Shown here: positions 45,948 to 55,947 of the stretch, piece by piece
How the letters are laid out: every line of letters begins with the position of its first letter
How positions within the stretch are numbered: the first letter of the stretch is position 1
Source of the DNA: an uncultured Carboxylicivirga sp.
GTDB lineage: Bacteria > Bacteroidota > Bacteroidia > Bacteroidales > Marinilabiliaceae
DNA length: 64,000 nucleotides
Direction of reading: 5' to 3'
Assembly (NCBI GenBank): GCA_947503525.1
Contig: CANNEA010000001.1
Span: forward strand, 868,001-932,000
Made by a program: the position numbers and the translations under genes
Notes under the pieces: generated by a model
Database searches by the model: none
What the model was told of the DNA's origin: nothing
Seen by the model: the letters and a program-made list of their open reading frames with translations, nothing else

Positions 45948-46709
45948 ATGAAACCAATTCTTCTACTATTACTAGGTTTTAGTTTTTTCTCCTGTGTTCA
46001 ACAAAAAGAAATGGTTTATCTGCAGGATTTATCTCAGGAAGATTCAATAGTTAATTATTCTAATTCCAGGAAGAAAGTTGTTATTAAAGCTTTTGATCAA
46101 CTTTATATTCAAGTTTCCAGCTTTGATGATGGCCAATTAAATTTTATGAGTAACGATGCTAACCGATACGGTGGTGGACGTTCTGAAGCGGATTTAGCAA
46201 TGGTAGCCTATACTGTTGATTCAAATGGATTCATCGAATTACCGATAATCGGGAAGTTTGAATTGCTTGGACTAAATTCAGATGAAGCTGCGGATAAAAT
46301 TAGAGAAGAGCTCGAATTATATCTTAATGCGCCAACAGTTAAATTATCGTTTGTAAATAAGAATATTACCGTATTAGGTAGTGTTGAAAAACCTGGTCGT
46401 TACTTTTATGCCAGTGAGCATTTAAATATACTACAAGCTTTAGGAATGGCAGGAGATATTTCAGTTTATGGAAACAGAAAATATGCTGTTGTAATAAGGG
46501 AGAAGGGTGATGTTGTTAGTAAAAATAGGGTGGACTTAACAACTATTGATTTATTAGGTGATGATTCTTTTTATTTACAACCCAATGATGTAGTGTATGT
46601 TGAGCCTTTAGAGAAAAGAAAATGGGGGATTGAGACATTTCCATGGGCCTTGATTCTATCAAGCATCACAACCTTTATTTTAGTGGCTAATTACATAAAG
46701 AATAATTAA
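45948..46709 (+). CDS. Polysaccharide export lipoprotein (Wza-like)
   Basis: The 253-residue protein has a lipoprotein signal (LLLLLGFSFFSC, lipid-anchored Cys at about 16), a Poly_export domain (DQLYIQVSSFDDGQLNFM to YLNAPTVKLSF), an SLBB domain (ITVLGSVEKPGRYFYASEHL) and a C-terminal membrane helix (WALILSSITTFILVANYI). It forms the outer-membrane or periplasmic channel part of a Wzy-dependent exporter together with the tyrosine kinase whose gene starts at its stop codon. It opens the polysaccharide locus; 155 bp upstream contain no other gene. Confidence 0.92.
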   Translation: MKPILLLLLGFSFFSCVQQKEMVYLQDLSQEDSIVNYSNSRKKVVIKAFDQLYIQVSSFDDGQLNFMSNDANRYGGGRSEADLAMVAYTVDSNGFIELPIIGKFELLGLNSDEAADKIREELELYLNAPTVKLSFVNKNITVLGSVEKPGRYFYASEHLNILQALGMAGDISVYGNRKYAVVIREKGDVVSKNRVDLTTIDLLGDDSFYLQPNDVVYVEPLEKRKWGIETFPWALILSSITTFILVANYIKNN

Positions 46710-49087
46710 TGGACTCAAAGTCTTTAAGTAAACAAAGCGATCAATATTTAGACATCCGAAAGGTAATTGGTGTCATTCGAAAAAAATGGCATTATTTTGT
46801 AATTGCTCAAGCTTTATTTTTAGTTTTTGCGTTTGTATTAGGAAAAATCATATCACCTACATACGAAATTTCTTCCAGTATCTATATTAAGGAAAGCGGA
46901 GCTTTTGAAAGTCAGAAAGCTATGGAGTTTTTACAGAGTTTCCAGTTGTTTGATCAAAAGCGAGCTTTTCAAAATGAAATGCTTGTTTTACAGTCAACTC
47001 CTTTGCTTGCTGAAACGGTTGAACAGTTGGATTTGGAAATAAAATATTATCGTCGTGATGGCTTTCTCAACACAGAAGTATATAATACATCGCCATTTGT
47101 TGTGTTGTATGATTCAAGTCATGTTCAGGTGGCAGATGTAGCATTTAATCTTGAATTTAAAGAAGATGGACAATTTAGTCTAACAGCCTATGATAGTGAT
47201 GTTAAACTTCTGGATTACAGTAGTGGAAAAGTAACCAAGACTAATCAAAACATCTCTATTGATGGCACTTATTTTCAATCGGATTTAGTTGAACATCAAT
47301 TGTGCAAATTTAGAGTCTTCCTGAAAGATCCAACAGAGTTACCAGATCTTGTTGACCAAAGCTATAGTTTTGAATTTAAAGATAAGGCGGAGGTTGTTTC
47401 TGAAATTCAGGAAAAGCTTAAGGTGACTCCGGAAAATCCAGAAGTAAGTGTTGTTGAAATTCAATTGGTTGATAATTCAGCTGGAAAAGCAATTGATTTT
47501 GTAAGTACACTAACGGATATTTATTTAAACAAGAATTTAGATCGAAAAAATCATTTTGCTCAAAATACAATTTCCTATATTAATCAGCAGTTGGAAGAGA
47601 TTTCTGACTCATTGAGTGTAGCGGAAAGTAGGTTAGAACGCTTTAGGGCCGGGAATCAGGTTATTGATATATCAAGCAAAGCCGGTCGTATTTTTGAGCG
47701 TCTGCAGCAATTAGAGGTCGAAAAATCTACTGTTGACAGGCAATATCAATATTATAAATATTTGGATGAGTTTTTTGAAGAAAACGATGATTTGGCAGAT
47801 TTGGTAGTACCGTCTTCGATGGGAATAAGTGATCAAACTTTAAATGAATTGATGAGAGATTTAATTATTCTGGTCAATCAACGTAATGAGTTAATTGGTA
47901 AGAGACAGGAAAAGAGTCCATACCTTAGTAACTTAGAAGTGCAAATTGAAAGTTTAAAGCGACCGATAGTGGAGAATATCAATTTTTCTATTTCCACTCT
48001 TGAACGTACTTTGGACGATCTTTCTGTGAAGATTGATGAAATGAAAGGGAGGGTAGAGGCCTTGCCAAAGACAGAACGTCAGTTGGTTGGGTTTGAGCGT
48101 AAGTTTCAATTAAACGATGCCATTTACACCTTTTTATTACAGCGTAGAGCCGAAGCGCAGATCGCGAAAGCGTCTAATTTGCCTGAACATGAAATTGTTG
48201 AACCAGCAAGATTACTTAGACAGGTTTATCCGAATAATAAAATTAATTATTCGCTTGCAATAATTTTGGGTTTAATTCTTCCTTCAATATTAATTGTAAT
48301 TATTCAATTTTTTGATGACCGAATTAAAGGTGAAGAATCTTTACTTTCATACAGCGATACTCCTTTTTTGGGGACTATTATTAAAAATTCTGAAGGTGTA
48401 GAAGATGTGGTAGCAAAGATGCCAAATGTTGCTATAACCGAAACATTTCGCACGATTCGCACGAATTTATTTTTCTTTCTTAAAGGAGAGTCACATAAAT
48501 CCATTTTAGTTACGTCTTCCATTTCTGGAGAAGGTAAAAGCTTTATATCCTTAAATATGGCATTGTCTTTAGCACAATTGGACAAGAAAGTGGTTATAGT
48601 AGGATATGACCTAAGAAAGAGTAATCAATTTGACGGTTTGGTTAAAAACAATCAAATTGGATTAACGTCTTATTATATAAAAAACTTTAGGCTTGAAGAG
48701 ATTATTCAACCAACATCATATAAAAACATTGATGTTATAGCTCCCGGAATGGTACCTCCTAATCCAATGGAATTAATTAGTAGTGATTTAACTGCTGAGG
48801 TGTTTAAGGTATTGCGTAAGATGTATGACTATATTATTATTGACTCCTCTCCTGTCGGTGTTGTTAGTGATGCCTATTTATTGATGGAACATTCAGATGT
48901 TAATTTATTTGTGGTACGCGAAAATTTCAGTAAACAGAAGGTTATTGAGTCTGTAATGTCCGATCTTAAGTCAAAAGAAGTGCCTAAATTAGGTATGATA
49001 CTAAATGCAAGTCGAATGGAAGGGAAAAAGTATCGCTACGAGTATTACGATAAGTATAACTCTGCCAGAACAAGTCTCAATTCATAA
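46709..49087 (+). CDS. Wzc-like polysaccharide co-polymerase and tyrosine kinase
   Basis: The 792-residue protein has two transmembrane helices (about 28-48 and 515-535) flanking a large periplasmic Wzz/GNVR region with coiled coil, followed by a cytoplasmic BY-kinase domain. It has Walker A ISGEGKS (about 605-611), Walker A' VVIVGYDLRK, Walker B YDYIIIDSSPVG and a C-terminal tyrosine cluster (KYRYEYYDKYN) for autophosphorylation. It controls chain length and export of the polysaccharide with the Wza-like lipoprotein. The start overlaps that gene by one base. Confidence 0.93.
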   Translation: MDSKSLSKQSDQYLDIRKVIGVIRKKWHYFVIAQALFLVFAFVLGKIISPTYEISSSIYIKESGAFESQKAMEFLQSFQLFDQKRAFQNEMLVLQSTPLLAETVEQLDLEIKYYRRDGFLNTEVYNTSPFVVLYDSSHVQVADVAFNLEFKEDGQFSLTAYDSDVKLLDYSSGKVTKTNQNISIDGTYFQSDLVEHQLCKFRVFLKDPTELPDLVDQSYSFEFKDKAEVVSEIQEKLKVTPENPEVSVVEIQLVDNSAGKAIDFVSTLTDIYLNKNLDRKNHFAQNTISYINQQLEEISDSLSVAESRLERFRAGNQVIDISSKAGRIFERLQQLEVEKSTVDRQYQYYKYLDEFFEENDDLADLVVPSSMGISDQTLNELMRDLIILVNQRNELIGKRQEKSPYLSNLEVQIESLKRPIVENINFSISTLERTLDDLSVKIDEMKGRVEALPKTERQLVGFERKFQLNDAIYTFLLQRRAEAQIAKASNLPEHEIVEPARLLRQVYPNNKINYSLAIILGLILPSILIVIIQFFDDRIKGEESLLSYSDTPFLGTIIKNSEGVEDVVAKMPNVAITETFRTIRTNLFFFLKGESHKSILVTSSISGEGKSFISLNMALSLAQLDKKVVIVGYDLRKSNQFDGLVKNNQIGLTSYYIKNFRLEEIIQPTSYKNIDVIAPGMVPPNPMELISSDLTAEVFKVLRKMYDYIIIDSSPVGVVSDAYLLMEHSDVNLFVVRENFSKQKVIESVMSDLKSKEVPKLGMILNASRMEGKKYRYEYYDKYNSARTSLNS

Positions 49088-49094
49088 GAGAGTC

Positions 49095-50321
49095 ATGAAA
49101 ATACTACACCTCTCAGGAAAGGATTTTTACGGAGCCGGAAGAGCTACATTTCGCTTACATAAGGCTTTACAGAGCTCAGGTGTGGATTCAACTATGTGGG
49201 TTGGGCAAAAGCAATCGGATGATGATTCTGTTATAAATATTCAAAAAGGAAATTGGTTAAATTTTATCCGAAAAGTTAATGTTAAATTAGAGAAACTATG
49301 GATTGGTAAATTCACTGGAACTATATTTTCTTCAGGTCGTCATGCAATGTCTTTGGCTAAAAAGATCAATCGATTTAAAGCTGACATAATTCATATCCAT
49401 TGGATCAATCGAGGGTTTATTTCTATTAATGACATTACATCATTTAATGGTCCAATAATATTCACCATGCATGATATGTGGTATTTTACAGGTGGTTGTC
49501 ATGTTACAGGTAATTGTTCAAAGTTTATATCTCATTGTTGTTCTTGTTCGCAATTAGTTTTAACAAAACATAATGATGTTGCCAAACAAGTGTTTATGTT
49601 AAAGGAGCATGTTTATAATAATTCTAATCCATTATTTATAGCTCCAAGTAACTGGATGTATAATATGGCAAAGTCCAGTGCCTTATTGCAAAAGAAAAGA
49701 ATTGACCATGTTCCAAATACTATTGATGTTGAGTTATTTAAGAAACGCACTAAAATTCGTAAGCCATTAGAAATAAGCGATAGTAAAAAGCTTGTGCTTT
49801 TTGGAGCTATTGATGCAACATCTGATGCAAATAAAGGTTTCGCTTTTTTAGATTGTGCTATTCGACAATTAGATAAAAGTAAGTACGAATTAATAGTGGT
49901 TGGTGGTAAAAGTACGGATGTTTATGATAATAATTTGCCCAAAGTCCATAATGTTGGTTATGTGGCTGATGAATATCAAATGGTTGAATATTTATCAGTT
50001 GCTGACGTGGTAGTAGTGCCTTCAAAGCAAGAGAATTTTTCTAATATGATACTGGAAGCTATGGCTTGTTCTACTCCGGTTGTTGCATTTGATATAGGTG
50101 GGAATTCTGATTTAATACGACATAAGCAAAATGGGTATTTAGCGGAGGCCTTTGATAGTAAAGATTTAGCTAATGGAATTGATTGGGTAAGTTCTGATTC
50201 TGAAAGAAATTTGGAATTATCCAACAATGCTAGGGAGTATGTTGTGAATAATTTTAATATGCGGATAATTGCAGAGAAACATATCGCTCTATACAAAATA
50301 TTAATTGGAAAAATGCATTGA
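49095..50321 (+). CDS. Glycosyltransferase, GT4-like
   Basis: The 408-residue GT-B enzyme begins MKILHLSGKDFYGAGRATFR (glycine-rich N-terminal loop). HIHWINRGFIS and FTMHDMWYFTGGCHVTGNC are typical of a GT4 subgroup in Bacteroidota capsule loci. The C-terminal nucleotide-sugar site is VVPSKQENFSNMILEAMACSTPVVAFDIGGN with the E-x7-E motif, here given in two parts: KQENFSNMILEAM and PVVAFDIGGN. The open frame extends upstream to 49005, but that part overlaps the kinase; ATG 49095 is chosen. It probably adds one sugar to the lipid-linked repeat unit in the cytoplasm. Confidence 0.88.
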   Translation: MKILHLSGKDFYGAGRATFRLHKALQSSGVDSTMWVGQKQSDDDSVINIQKGNWLNFIRKVNVKLEKLWIGKFTGTIFSSGRHAMSLAKKINRFKADIIHIHWINRGFISINDITSFNGPIIFTMHDMWYFTGGCHVTGNCSKFISHCCSCSQLVLTKHNDVAKQVFMLKEHVYNNSNPLFIAPSNWMYNMAKSSALLQKKRIDHVPNTIDVELFKKRTKIRKPLEISDSKKLVLFGAIDATSDANKGFAFLDCAIRQLDKSKYELIVVGGKSTDVYDNNLPKVHNVGYVADEYQMVEYLSVADVVVVPSKQENFSNMILEAMACSTPVVAFDIGGNSDLIRHKQNGYLAEAFDSKDLANGIDWVSSDSERNLELSNNAREYVVNNFNMRIIAEKHIALYKILIGKMH

Positions 50322-51544
50322 TTAATAAATCAAAAATAGCGGATTACATAATGGTTTACCTTTTGGTGGCCTTTTCAGGAGTACCTTTTTTTTATAGGGC
50401 ACGAATTGAAGTAATGATTATTGCTCTATTGTTTCCTGCCTTTATTTTTATGCACCGTCGACGTAAGATTGATAAATTTATCATTTACTATATTTTTGTG
50501 GTTATTTTAATCCAGGTAGGGCAAACTTTAAAATTTTATCAATATCCAATTTCAACCTATATTGGCTTACATATACGCGTGTTATTTGCTTATTTGACAA
50601 TCAGGGCTGTTGGTCAAAGAATTATGATTTCATATATTCATGTTATCGTCTTCTCCGTGATAAGTAGTTTGATATTTTATATTCCATCATATTTTAATGG
50701 TTTTGAAAGCTTTCTTCGAATAAATATTGCTCCATGGTTTGTGCATCCTTTTTTAAAAAGCAGTTCCTATCAATATACGGATAATGTCCTATTTTATACT
50801 ATCAATCCAATAGGAGAAGGTTTAGTGAAATTATTACGGAATTCTGGTCCGTTTTGGGAGCCTGGAGCTTTTGCTGGATTTCTAATTGTTGCCTTGTTAT
50901 TTAATATTATACGAACTGGAAAAATTGCAGGCAAGATAAATCTGGTTTTGTTCTTGGGTATGATTAGTGCCTTTTCAACATCAGGTTTAATAGCTATGGC
51001 TTTTGTTTGGATTTCTTATTACTTAGTTCAACAAAGTAGATTAAAGCGAATAGTATTAGTTCCATTGTTCTTGTGTGGGATAGTTTACCTATTTGTTTCA
51101 GTTGAATTTTTAGGAGATAAGATAATTCGTAAACTTTCATTTACGGATAAGACCTACAATACACGATTTAAGAGTGCTCAAATAGACTTATATGATTTCT
51201 CACAAAGCCCTTTAGTAGGTCTAGGTCGCTCTGAGCAAACCCGATTTGGTGGAGAAACAGACAAGCGAAAAATACACCGTAATAATGGTGTTACAAATTT
51301 TCTGGCAACATATGGAGCCGTCATTTTTTTATTGTATTTTATATTAATATATCGTGGCTTTAAGTCTTTATGTTGGTCTTATGAATTTAATCGGCTGTTT
51401 AGTTTATTTGCATTAGGTGCTATCTTATTAATTGGATTTTCTGAGGTTTTTTTTACTCGTGTGTTTTTTATTGCATTAACGATGTTGCCGGCTATCTATA
51501 GTCGTAATTACAATGATTTTAATGTTGAGGAGGAAGAGGAATGA
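50318..51544 (+). CDS. O-antigen/capsule polymerase (Wzy-like)
   Basis: The 408-residue integral membrane protein has about 10 to 12 hydrophobic segments and a large periplasmic loop with RNSGPFWEPGAFAGF, the motif of the Wzy_C/O-antigen ligase family, near residues 170-190. It would polymerise flipped repeat units at the periplasmic face. The start may be TTG 50318, overlapping the previous stop as TTGA, or ATG 50351. Overlaps with both neighbours show that it is in the operon. Confidence 0.85.
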   Translation: MINKSKIADYIMVYLLVAFSGVPFFYRARIEVMIIALLFPAFIFMHRRRKIDKFIIYYIFVVILIQVGQTLKFYQYPISTYIGLHIRVLFAYLTIRAVGQRIMISYIHVIVFSVISSLIFYIPSYFNGFESFLRINIAPWFVHPFLKSSSYQYTDNVLFYTINPIGEGLVKLLRNSGPFWEPGAFAGFLIVALLFNIIRTGKIAGKINLVLFLGMISAFSTSGLIAMAFVWISYYLVQQSRLKRIVLVPLFLCGIVYLFVSVEFLGDKIIRKLSFTDKTYNTRFKSAQIDLYDFSQSPLVGLGRSEQTRFGGETDKRKIHRNNGVTNFLATYGAVIFLLYFILIYRGFKSLCWSYEFNRLFSLFALGAILLIGFSEVFFTRVFFIALTMLPAIYSRNYNDFNVEEEEE

Positions 51545-52416
51545 AAGTTTTTGTTGTAATGGCCGTGCATAATCGAAAACAATATACCTTGCAGTGCTTA
51601 TCTCTTTTGGGTAGACAAAATTTTAATGGTTTTCAGATTATTTTGATTGATGACGGGTCAACTGATGGCACGTCATCAGATGTGAGATTGTTTTATCCAC
51701 AGGTAATAGTTATTAAAGGTTCAGGTGATTGGTGGTGGACCCGATCAATGAATGAGGGTTTTAAGTACGCCGTTGATAAAGGAGCTGACATTATCATAAG
51801 CATGAATAATGATACTTTTTTTGATGATAAACTGATTGAAAGCTTAATAAGTATAAACCAGCAATATCCGTATAGTATTATTGGCTGTTTAAATACAGTG
51901 AAAAAGAAGAATGAGTATTTATTTTTTTCAGGTGTAAAAAAAATGATTTGGTGGAAAGCTAAAGAGATCAAGTATCATAAGCCGTTTCAGTTATTGCGCG
52001 ACGAACTCAAAGGTATTTATCCAACATTTTGTCTTAATGGGAGAGGAACCCTAATACCTGCAAGTATTTTTAATACAATTGGATTTTTTGATGAAAAGCG
52101 TTTTCCGCAATATGCATCTGATTATGATTTTTGTTTGCGGGCTAATAAAGACAGTATACCGGTATATATTTCTTGGGATATTAGAGTACGGTCGGTAATT
52201 GAAACCACCGGGCCAGGTAGAAGTTTTATTTCACAAACATGGATGGAGTATTTTAAATCAGTTTCAAATCGATATTCATCTAATAGTATTAGAATGATTT
52301 GGAACTACTATTCGAAACACGGAGGTATGGCTATGATTAGCGGATTTATTATTCATTATCTTCGAATGTTTTATTCTTTTTATCGAAAACGAAACAGCTT
52401 GGAGGATTTAAAATGA
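51541..52416 (+). CDS. Glycosyltransferase family 2
   Basis: The 291-residue GT-A enzyme has VFVVMAVHNRKQYTLQCL, IILIDDGSTDGTSSDV and the metal-binding region ADIIISMNNDTFFDD (DXD-like NND), then GRGTLIPASIFNTIGFFDE and YASDYDFCLRA. It resembles rhamnosyl- or related transferases of capsule loci; the sugar cannot be read from the sequence. It overlaps both neighbouring genes by 4 bp. Confidence 0.9.
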   Translation: MKVFVVMAVHNRKQYTLQCLSLLGRQNFNGFQIILIDDGSTDGTSSDVRLFYPQVIVIKGSGDWWWTRSMNEGFKYAVDKGADIIISMNNDTFFDDKLIESLISINQQYPYSIIGCLNTVKKKNEYLFFSGVKKMIWWKAKEIKYHKPFQLLRDELKGIYPTFCLNGRGTLIPASIFNTIGFFDEKRFPQYASDYDFCLRANKDSIPVYISWDIRVRSVIETTGPGRSFISQTWMEYFKSVSNRYSSNSIRMIWNYYSKHGGMAMISGFIIHYLRMFYSFYRKRNSLEDLK

Positions 52417-53381
52417 AGCTTTCATTTATTATTATTGGCCAAAATGAAGGACAAAGACTTCAAAAGTGTTTAAATAGCGTATTTAATACCATTCGAAAGT
52501 TCGATCTTCAGGCCGAAGTAATATACGTTGATTCTCGATCAATTGACGATAGTGTTACTGTTGCTAAAACATTCAAAGCCTGTAGAGTTATGCTTATAAC
52601 TGGAAGATGTAATCCCGCAATAGCTCGTAATATTGGTGCTAAAGAGGCAATTGGCAAGGGAATGATATTTCTTGATGCGGATATGGAACTTATTTCAGAT
52701 TTTATTCCGGAAATCATAGATACAAACTTGAACTTAAAATATGAGTTTGTTTCCGGAAATTTTATGAATTACTATTATTCGCCATCAGGACAATTATTGA
52801 ATAAGGACTATTACAGAAAAATATATTGCAAAGAAGATACTTATCAGGCTACAACGGGTGGCTTATTTGCTATTGATAATAAGTTATGGCAGAAATTCGG
52901 AGGCATGAATCCTGTTTTTAGAAAAGGACAAGATCTTGAATTGGGTTATCGTTTAGCTAATAGTGGACATATGCTGCTGCGTAAAAAAGAACTTATGGCC
53001 ATCCATCATACGATTAGTTATAAAAACCTCAATCGACTATGGCAAGGGTTTTTTAATGGGGCAAATATATTACCTAGAGCCATACTTTATCGAAGTCATT
53101 TATCTAATAAGTTTGTTTTAAAGCGTATCTTAAGTAGTGATCCAACTCTTTTGATTTTAGCCTTAAATTTAATACTTACACTAATTATGAGTGATTTAAA
53201 ATGGATGAGTATCTATGTTACAATATTACCGATGGCACTTTTTTTGAGTTTAAATAAAAATATAAATAAGGATTTTATCCTCAGATTATTAATTCATTTC
53301 TTAAAGGATTTACAGAATTTATTGGCATTCTTTTTATATTTTCCTTCCACGAAAATTGATTATGAATATAAAAAGGTTTAA
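52413..53381 (+). CDS. Glycosyltransferase family 2 with C-terminal membrane segment
   Basis: The 322-residue enzyme starts SFIIIGQNEGQRLQKCLNSV and shows EVIYVDSRSIDDSVTVA, ARNIGAKEAIGKGMIFLDAD with the DXD motif DAD, and FRKGQDLELGYRLA. Hydrophobic stretches at about 245-290 suggest membrane association. It would transfer a sugar onto the lipid carrier intermediate. It overlaps the preceding gene by 4 bp and the next by 20 bp. Confidence 0.9.
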   Translation: MKLSFIIIGQNEGQRLQKCLNSVFNTIRKFDLQAEVIYVDSRSIDDSVTVAKTFKACRVMLITGRCNPAIARNIGAKEAIGKGMIFLDADMELISDFIPEIIDTNLNLKYEFVSGNFMNYYYSPSGQLLNKDYYRKIYCKEDTYQATTGGLFAIDNKLWQKFGGMNPVFRKGQDLELGYRLANSGHMLLRKKELMAIHHTISYKNLNRLWQGFFNGANILPRAILYRSHLSNKFVLKRILSSDPTLLILALNLILTLIMSDLKWMSIYVTILPMALFLSLNKNINKDFILRLLIHFLKDLQNLLAFFLYFPSTKIDYEYKKV

Positions 53382-54390
53382 AAAAGCAGTAAAGAAGATA
53401 ATCCTAAAATGTGTTCGCATATTTCCTTTATTAATGCTTCGCAGGATTGCCGGCCAACCATTGGTAATAGTCAATTATCATAGTATTGAAGCATGGGATC
53501 CTGATTCTCGTATACGAAAAAATACCTACCGAAGTGAAAAGTTATTTATTGAAGATTTAAAGTTTTTTAAAAATAGCTTTAATGTGATTGGGATGGCTGA
53601 GTTCTTATACTTTCATCGCATGAATAACGCATTACCTAAAAATACACTATTGATAACAATAGATGATGGCTTAAAGGTTGTTTACGATAGAATGTATCCA
53701 TTGCTTAAAAAGGAAGGATTAACAGCTGCAGTCTTTATTAATCCAGCATTTATTGATAATAAGGATCTTCATTATATTCGCAAGCGTAATATCATTCTGG
53801 ATTATTTGGACAAGAATCTGATAGATTTTAATTCAGACGTTTTAGATATTATTTCGGATTTTGGATTAAATAGATTTGAGTCCTACCAATCCATTCAAAA
53901 CATTAACTATAATAAGAGAGAGTTATTAAATCATTTGGCAAATGCATGGCAAATTGATTATGTGGCCTATTTAAATAAACAGTCACCATATTTGTCAAGT
54001 GATGAGATAATGGAAATGATTCAATCGGGTTTTACATTTGGAGCTCATAGTATGGACCATGCACCCTTTAATCAGATTACTGATAAAGAGCAAATAAGAC
54101 AAATTAGGGAAAGTATGAAACAAGTTGTTGAAAATTGGCATTTGGACTATAGAATATTTGCTTTTCCATCAAATGATAAGAATATAAGGTTAAGCGTTAT
54201 GGAGAAGGGAGTCGAATTTTATGAGGCTTCATTTGGGGTTCAAGGTTTACGCCTCGATCAGGCCCCAAATCATTTTCATCGTGTTGAAATTGAATCATCA
54301 TCAGCAATAGCCTCTACAGCAATTAAATACGAATATTGCAAGCTTATAATGTATAAGCTCCTGGCTAAGTTAACTCTAACACGGAAATAA
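53362..54390 (+). CDS. Polysaccharide deacetylase (NodB-like)
   Basis: The 342-residue protein has a NodB-type catalytic domain: VIVNYHSIE, LLITIDDGLKVVYDRMYPLL (catalytic and metal-binding Asp pair) and FTFGAHSMDHAPFNQI (HSxxH zinc motif). It would remove an N-acetyl group from a sugar of the repeat unit or polymer. There is no clear signal peptide, but a short hydrophobic stretch near the N-terminus (FPLLMLRRIAGQPLVIV) might associate it with the membrane. The start is ATG 53362; the in-frame TTG at 53356 is less likely. Confidence 0.88.
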   Translation: MNIKRFKKAVKKIILKCVRIFPLLMLRRIAGQPLVIVNYHSIEAWDPDSRIRKNTYRSEKLFIEDLKFFKNSFNVIGMAEFLYFHRMNNALPKNTLLITIDDGLKVVYDRMYPLLKKEGLTAAVFINPAFIDNKDLHYIRKRNIILDYLDKNLIDFNSDVLDIISDFGLNRFESYQSIQNINYNKRELLNHLANAWQIDYVAYLNKQSPYLSSDEIMEMIQSGFTFGAHSMDHAPFNQITDKEQIRQIRESMKQVVENWHLDYRIFAFPSNDKNIRLSVMEKGVEFYEASFGVQGLRLDQAPNHFHRVEIESSSAIASTAIKYEYCKLIMYKLLAKLTLTRK

Positions 54391-54391
54391 A

Positions 54392-55945
54392 ATGATGACG
54401 AAAACAAAGCAGCTTTTACTGGAAAACACGATGTGGGTATACGTAGCAAAAATTGTTACACAAGCCATCGGTTTGCTTGCATCTGTTTTGGTTCTTCGTC
54501 AACTTGAAGTAGATGTATATGGTACATATGTTTTTCTTTTTGGTTTATTTGTAGGCTTTCAGTTGCTGATCATTAGTCCGTTGAAACAAGTTTTGTTGCG
54601 GTTTATACCTGAATTACGACCAAAAATATCTGGGCAGAATATGTTGGTTTTGTTGCTTCAAATTATGCTTTTAGCTTTAACTATGGTTGTCACATTGACT
54701 ATATTCTTTTTTTTAAACAGAGATTACATTGCAACTTTATTCAATATTGAAAGTTTTGATGACTACCTCATACCATTTCTGATTTTTATCATAACATATT
54801 CGATTAAATTACTATTGGAAGTTTTAATGACGACATTTCTCCTTCATAGAAAGATAGCTATATTGAACATATGGATTGTTACTATTAGAGCTACGTTGTA
54901 TATCATACTCTTGCAATCACTTACTGTTAATTATTTACTTTTAATCGAAGGAGTAGTTTCGGTTCTATATAGTATACCTGCATTATTAAGCGTATACGTA
55001 GGGATTAAGAGATCTACTGAAATAGTTAATAATAAACTACCTTTATATAAAAAGCGAATACGGAAGTTTTGGATTTATTCTTTTTTTACTGAAGTGGGGG
55101 CCGGGTTAATTGGGCGCACAAGTGACTATTATATTATTGCGGCTTTCTCGAATCCATATTTTATGGGTTTATATGGATTTGCTATTAAGATTTATGAAAT
55201 ATTTTATAAATTGGTTCCAATTCGCGAAATGGAATCAGTACTTAAACCATTGTTTTTTGCTCGGTATGCGAGTGCATCCAGTGATGAAGAATTAAATCAA
55301 TTTTTTAATTTTACACTCAAAGCTTTGGTGCCATTGTTTATATTTCCATTTCTGTTTTTTACGGTTTTTGGAAAGGTTTTAATTATAGAAGTGTTTGGTG
55401 TAAAGTATATTGAGTCATATTGGACTGCCGTAATTTTGCTTCTAGGCATTATTGTCAATGGATTTTTTTATCCTTTACTTATGATAATACAACTTCGGGA
55501 AAAGTTACAATTACTGTTGTATTCTAACATCATTGTAATTTTAAGCCTAATTGCGGGTATAATAATGATGAAACATTATGGAATTATAGGTGTAGCAATA
55601 GCATCAGTTTTAGGAGAGTTCATTAAGCATGTATTTATTTTTTTTATGTTTAACTCATTCTGCAAACTTTCATACTCATGGAAAATGCTGAAGTCATATC
55701 TTGGAATTATAGCGTTCGTATTAGTTGTATATATGCCTTTTCAGTTCTTGTATTCAAATTTGATTTTAGCAAGTGTTGCAATGATTTTATTCTTTATATC
55801 TTATTTACTTTACTTAATCAATTTTCATCCTTTAGACCATGAGGAGCTTAAACAATTAAACGACCTGCTTTTATCAAGTAAAAAGTTGAAGCCGTTATTA
55901 TCAGTGGTTTCGCAAAAAGTCGGTAAATTAAGATTTATTAAATAG
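54392..55945 (+). CDS. Polysaccharide flippase (Wzx-like)
   Basis: The 517-residue protein has about 12 to 14 transmembrane helices and belongs to the MATE/MVF superfamily of polysaccharide transporters (WVYVAKIVTQAIGLLASVLV at the start; FYKLVPIREMESVLKPLFFA in the middle). It would flip undecaprenyl-linked repeat units to the periplasm for the Wzy-like polymerase. One base separates it from the deacetylase stop. Confidence 0.9.
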   Translation: MMTKTKQLLLENTMWVYVAKIVTQAIGLLASVLVLRQLEVDVYGTYVFLFGLFVGFQLLIISPLKQVLLRFIPELRPKISGQNMLVLLLQIMLLALTMVVTLTIFFFLNRDYIATLFNIESFDDYLIPFLIFIITYSIKLLLEVLMTTFLLHRKIAILNIWIVTIRATLYIILLQSLTVNYLLLIEGVVSVLYSIPALLSVYVGIKRSTEIVNNKLPLYKKRIRKFWIYSFFTEVGAGLIGRTSDYYIIAAFSNPYFMGLYGFAIKIYEIFYKLVPIREMESVLKPLFFARYASASSDEELNQFFNFTLKALVPLFIFPFLFFTVFGKVLIIEVFGVKYIESYWTAVILLLGIIVNGFFYPLLMIIQLREKLQLLLYSNIIVILSLIAGIIMMKHYGIIGVAIASVLGEFIKHVFIFFMFNSFCKLSYSWKMLKSYLGIIAFVLVVYMPFQFLYSNLILASVAMILFFISYLLYLINFHPLDHEELKQLNDLLLSSKKLKPLLSVVSQKVGKLRFIK

Positions 55946-55947
55946 AA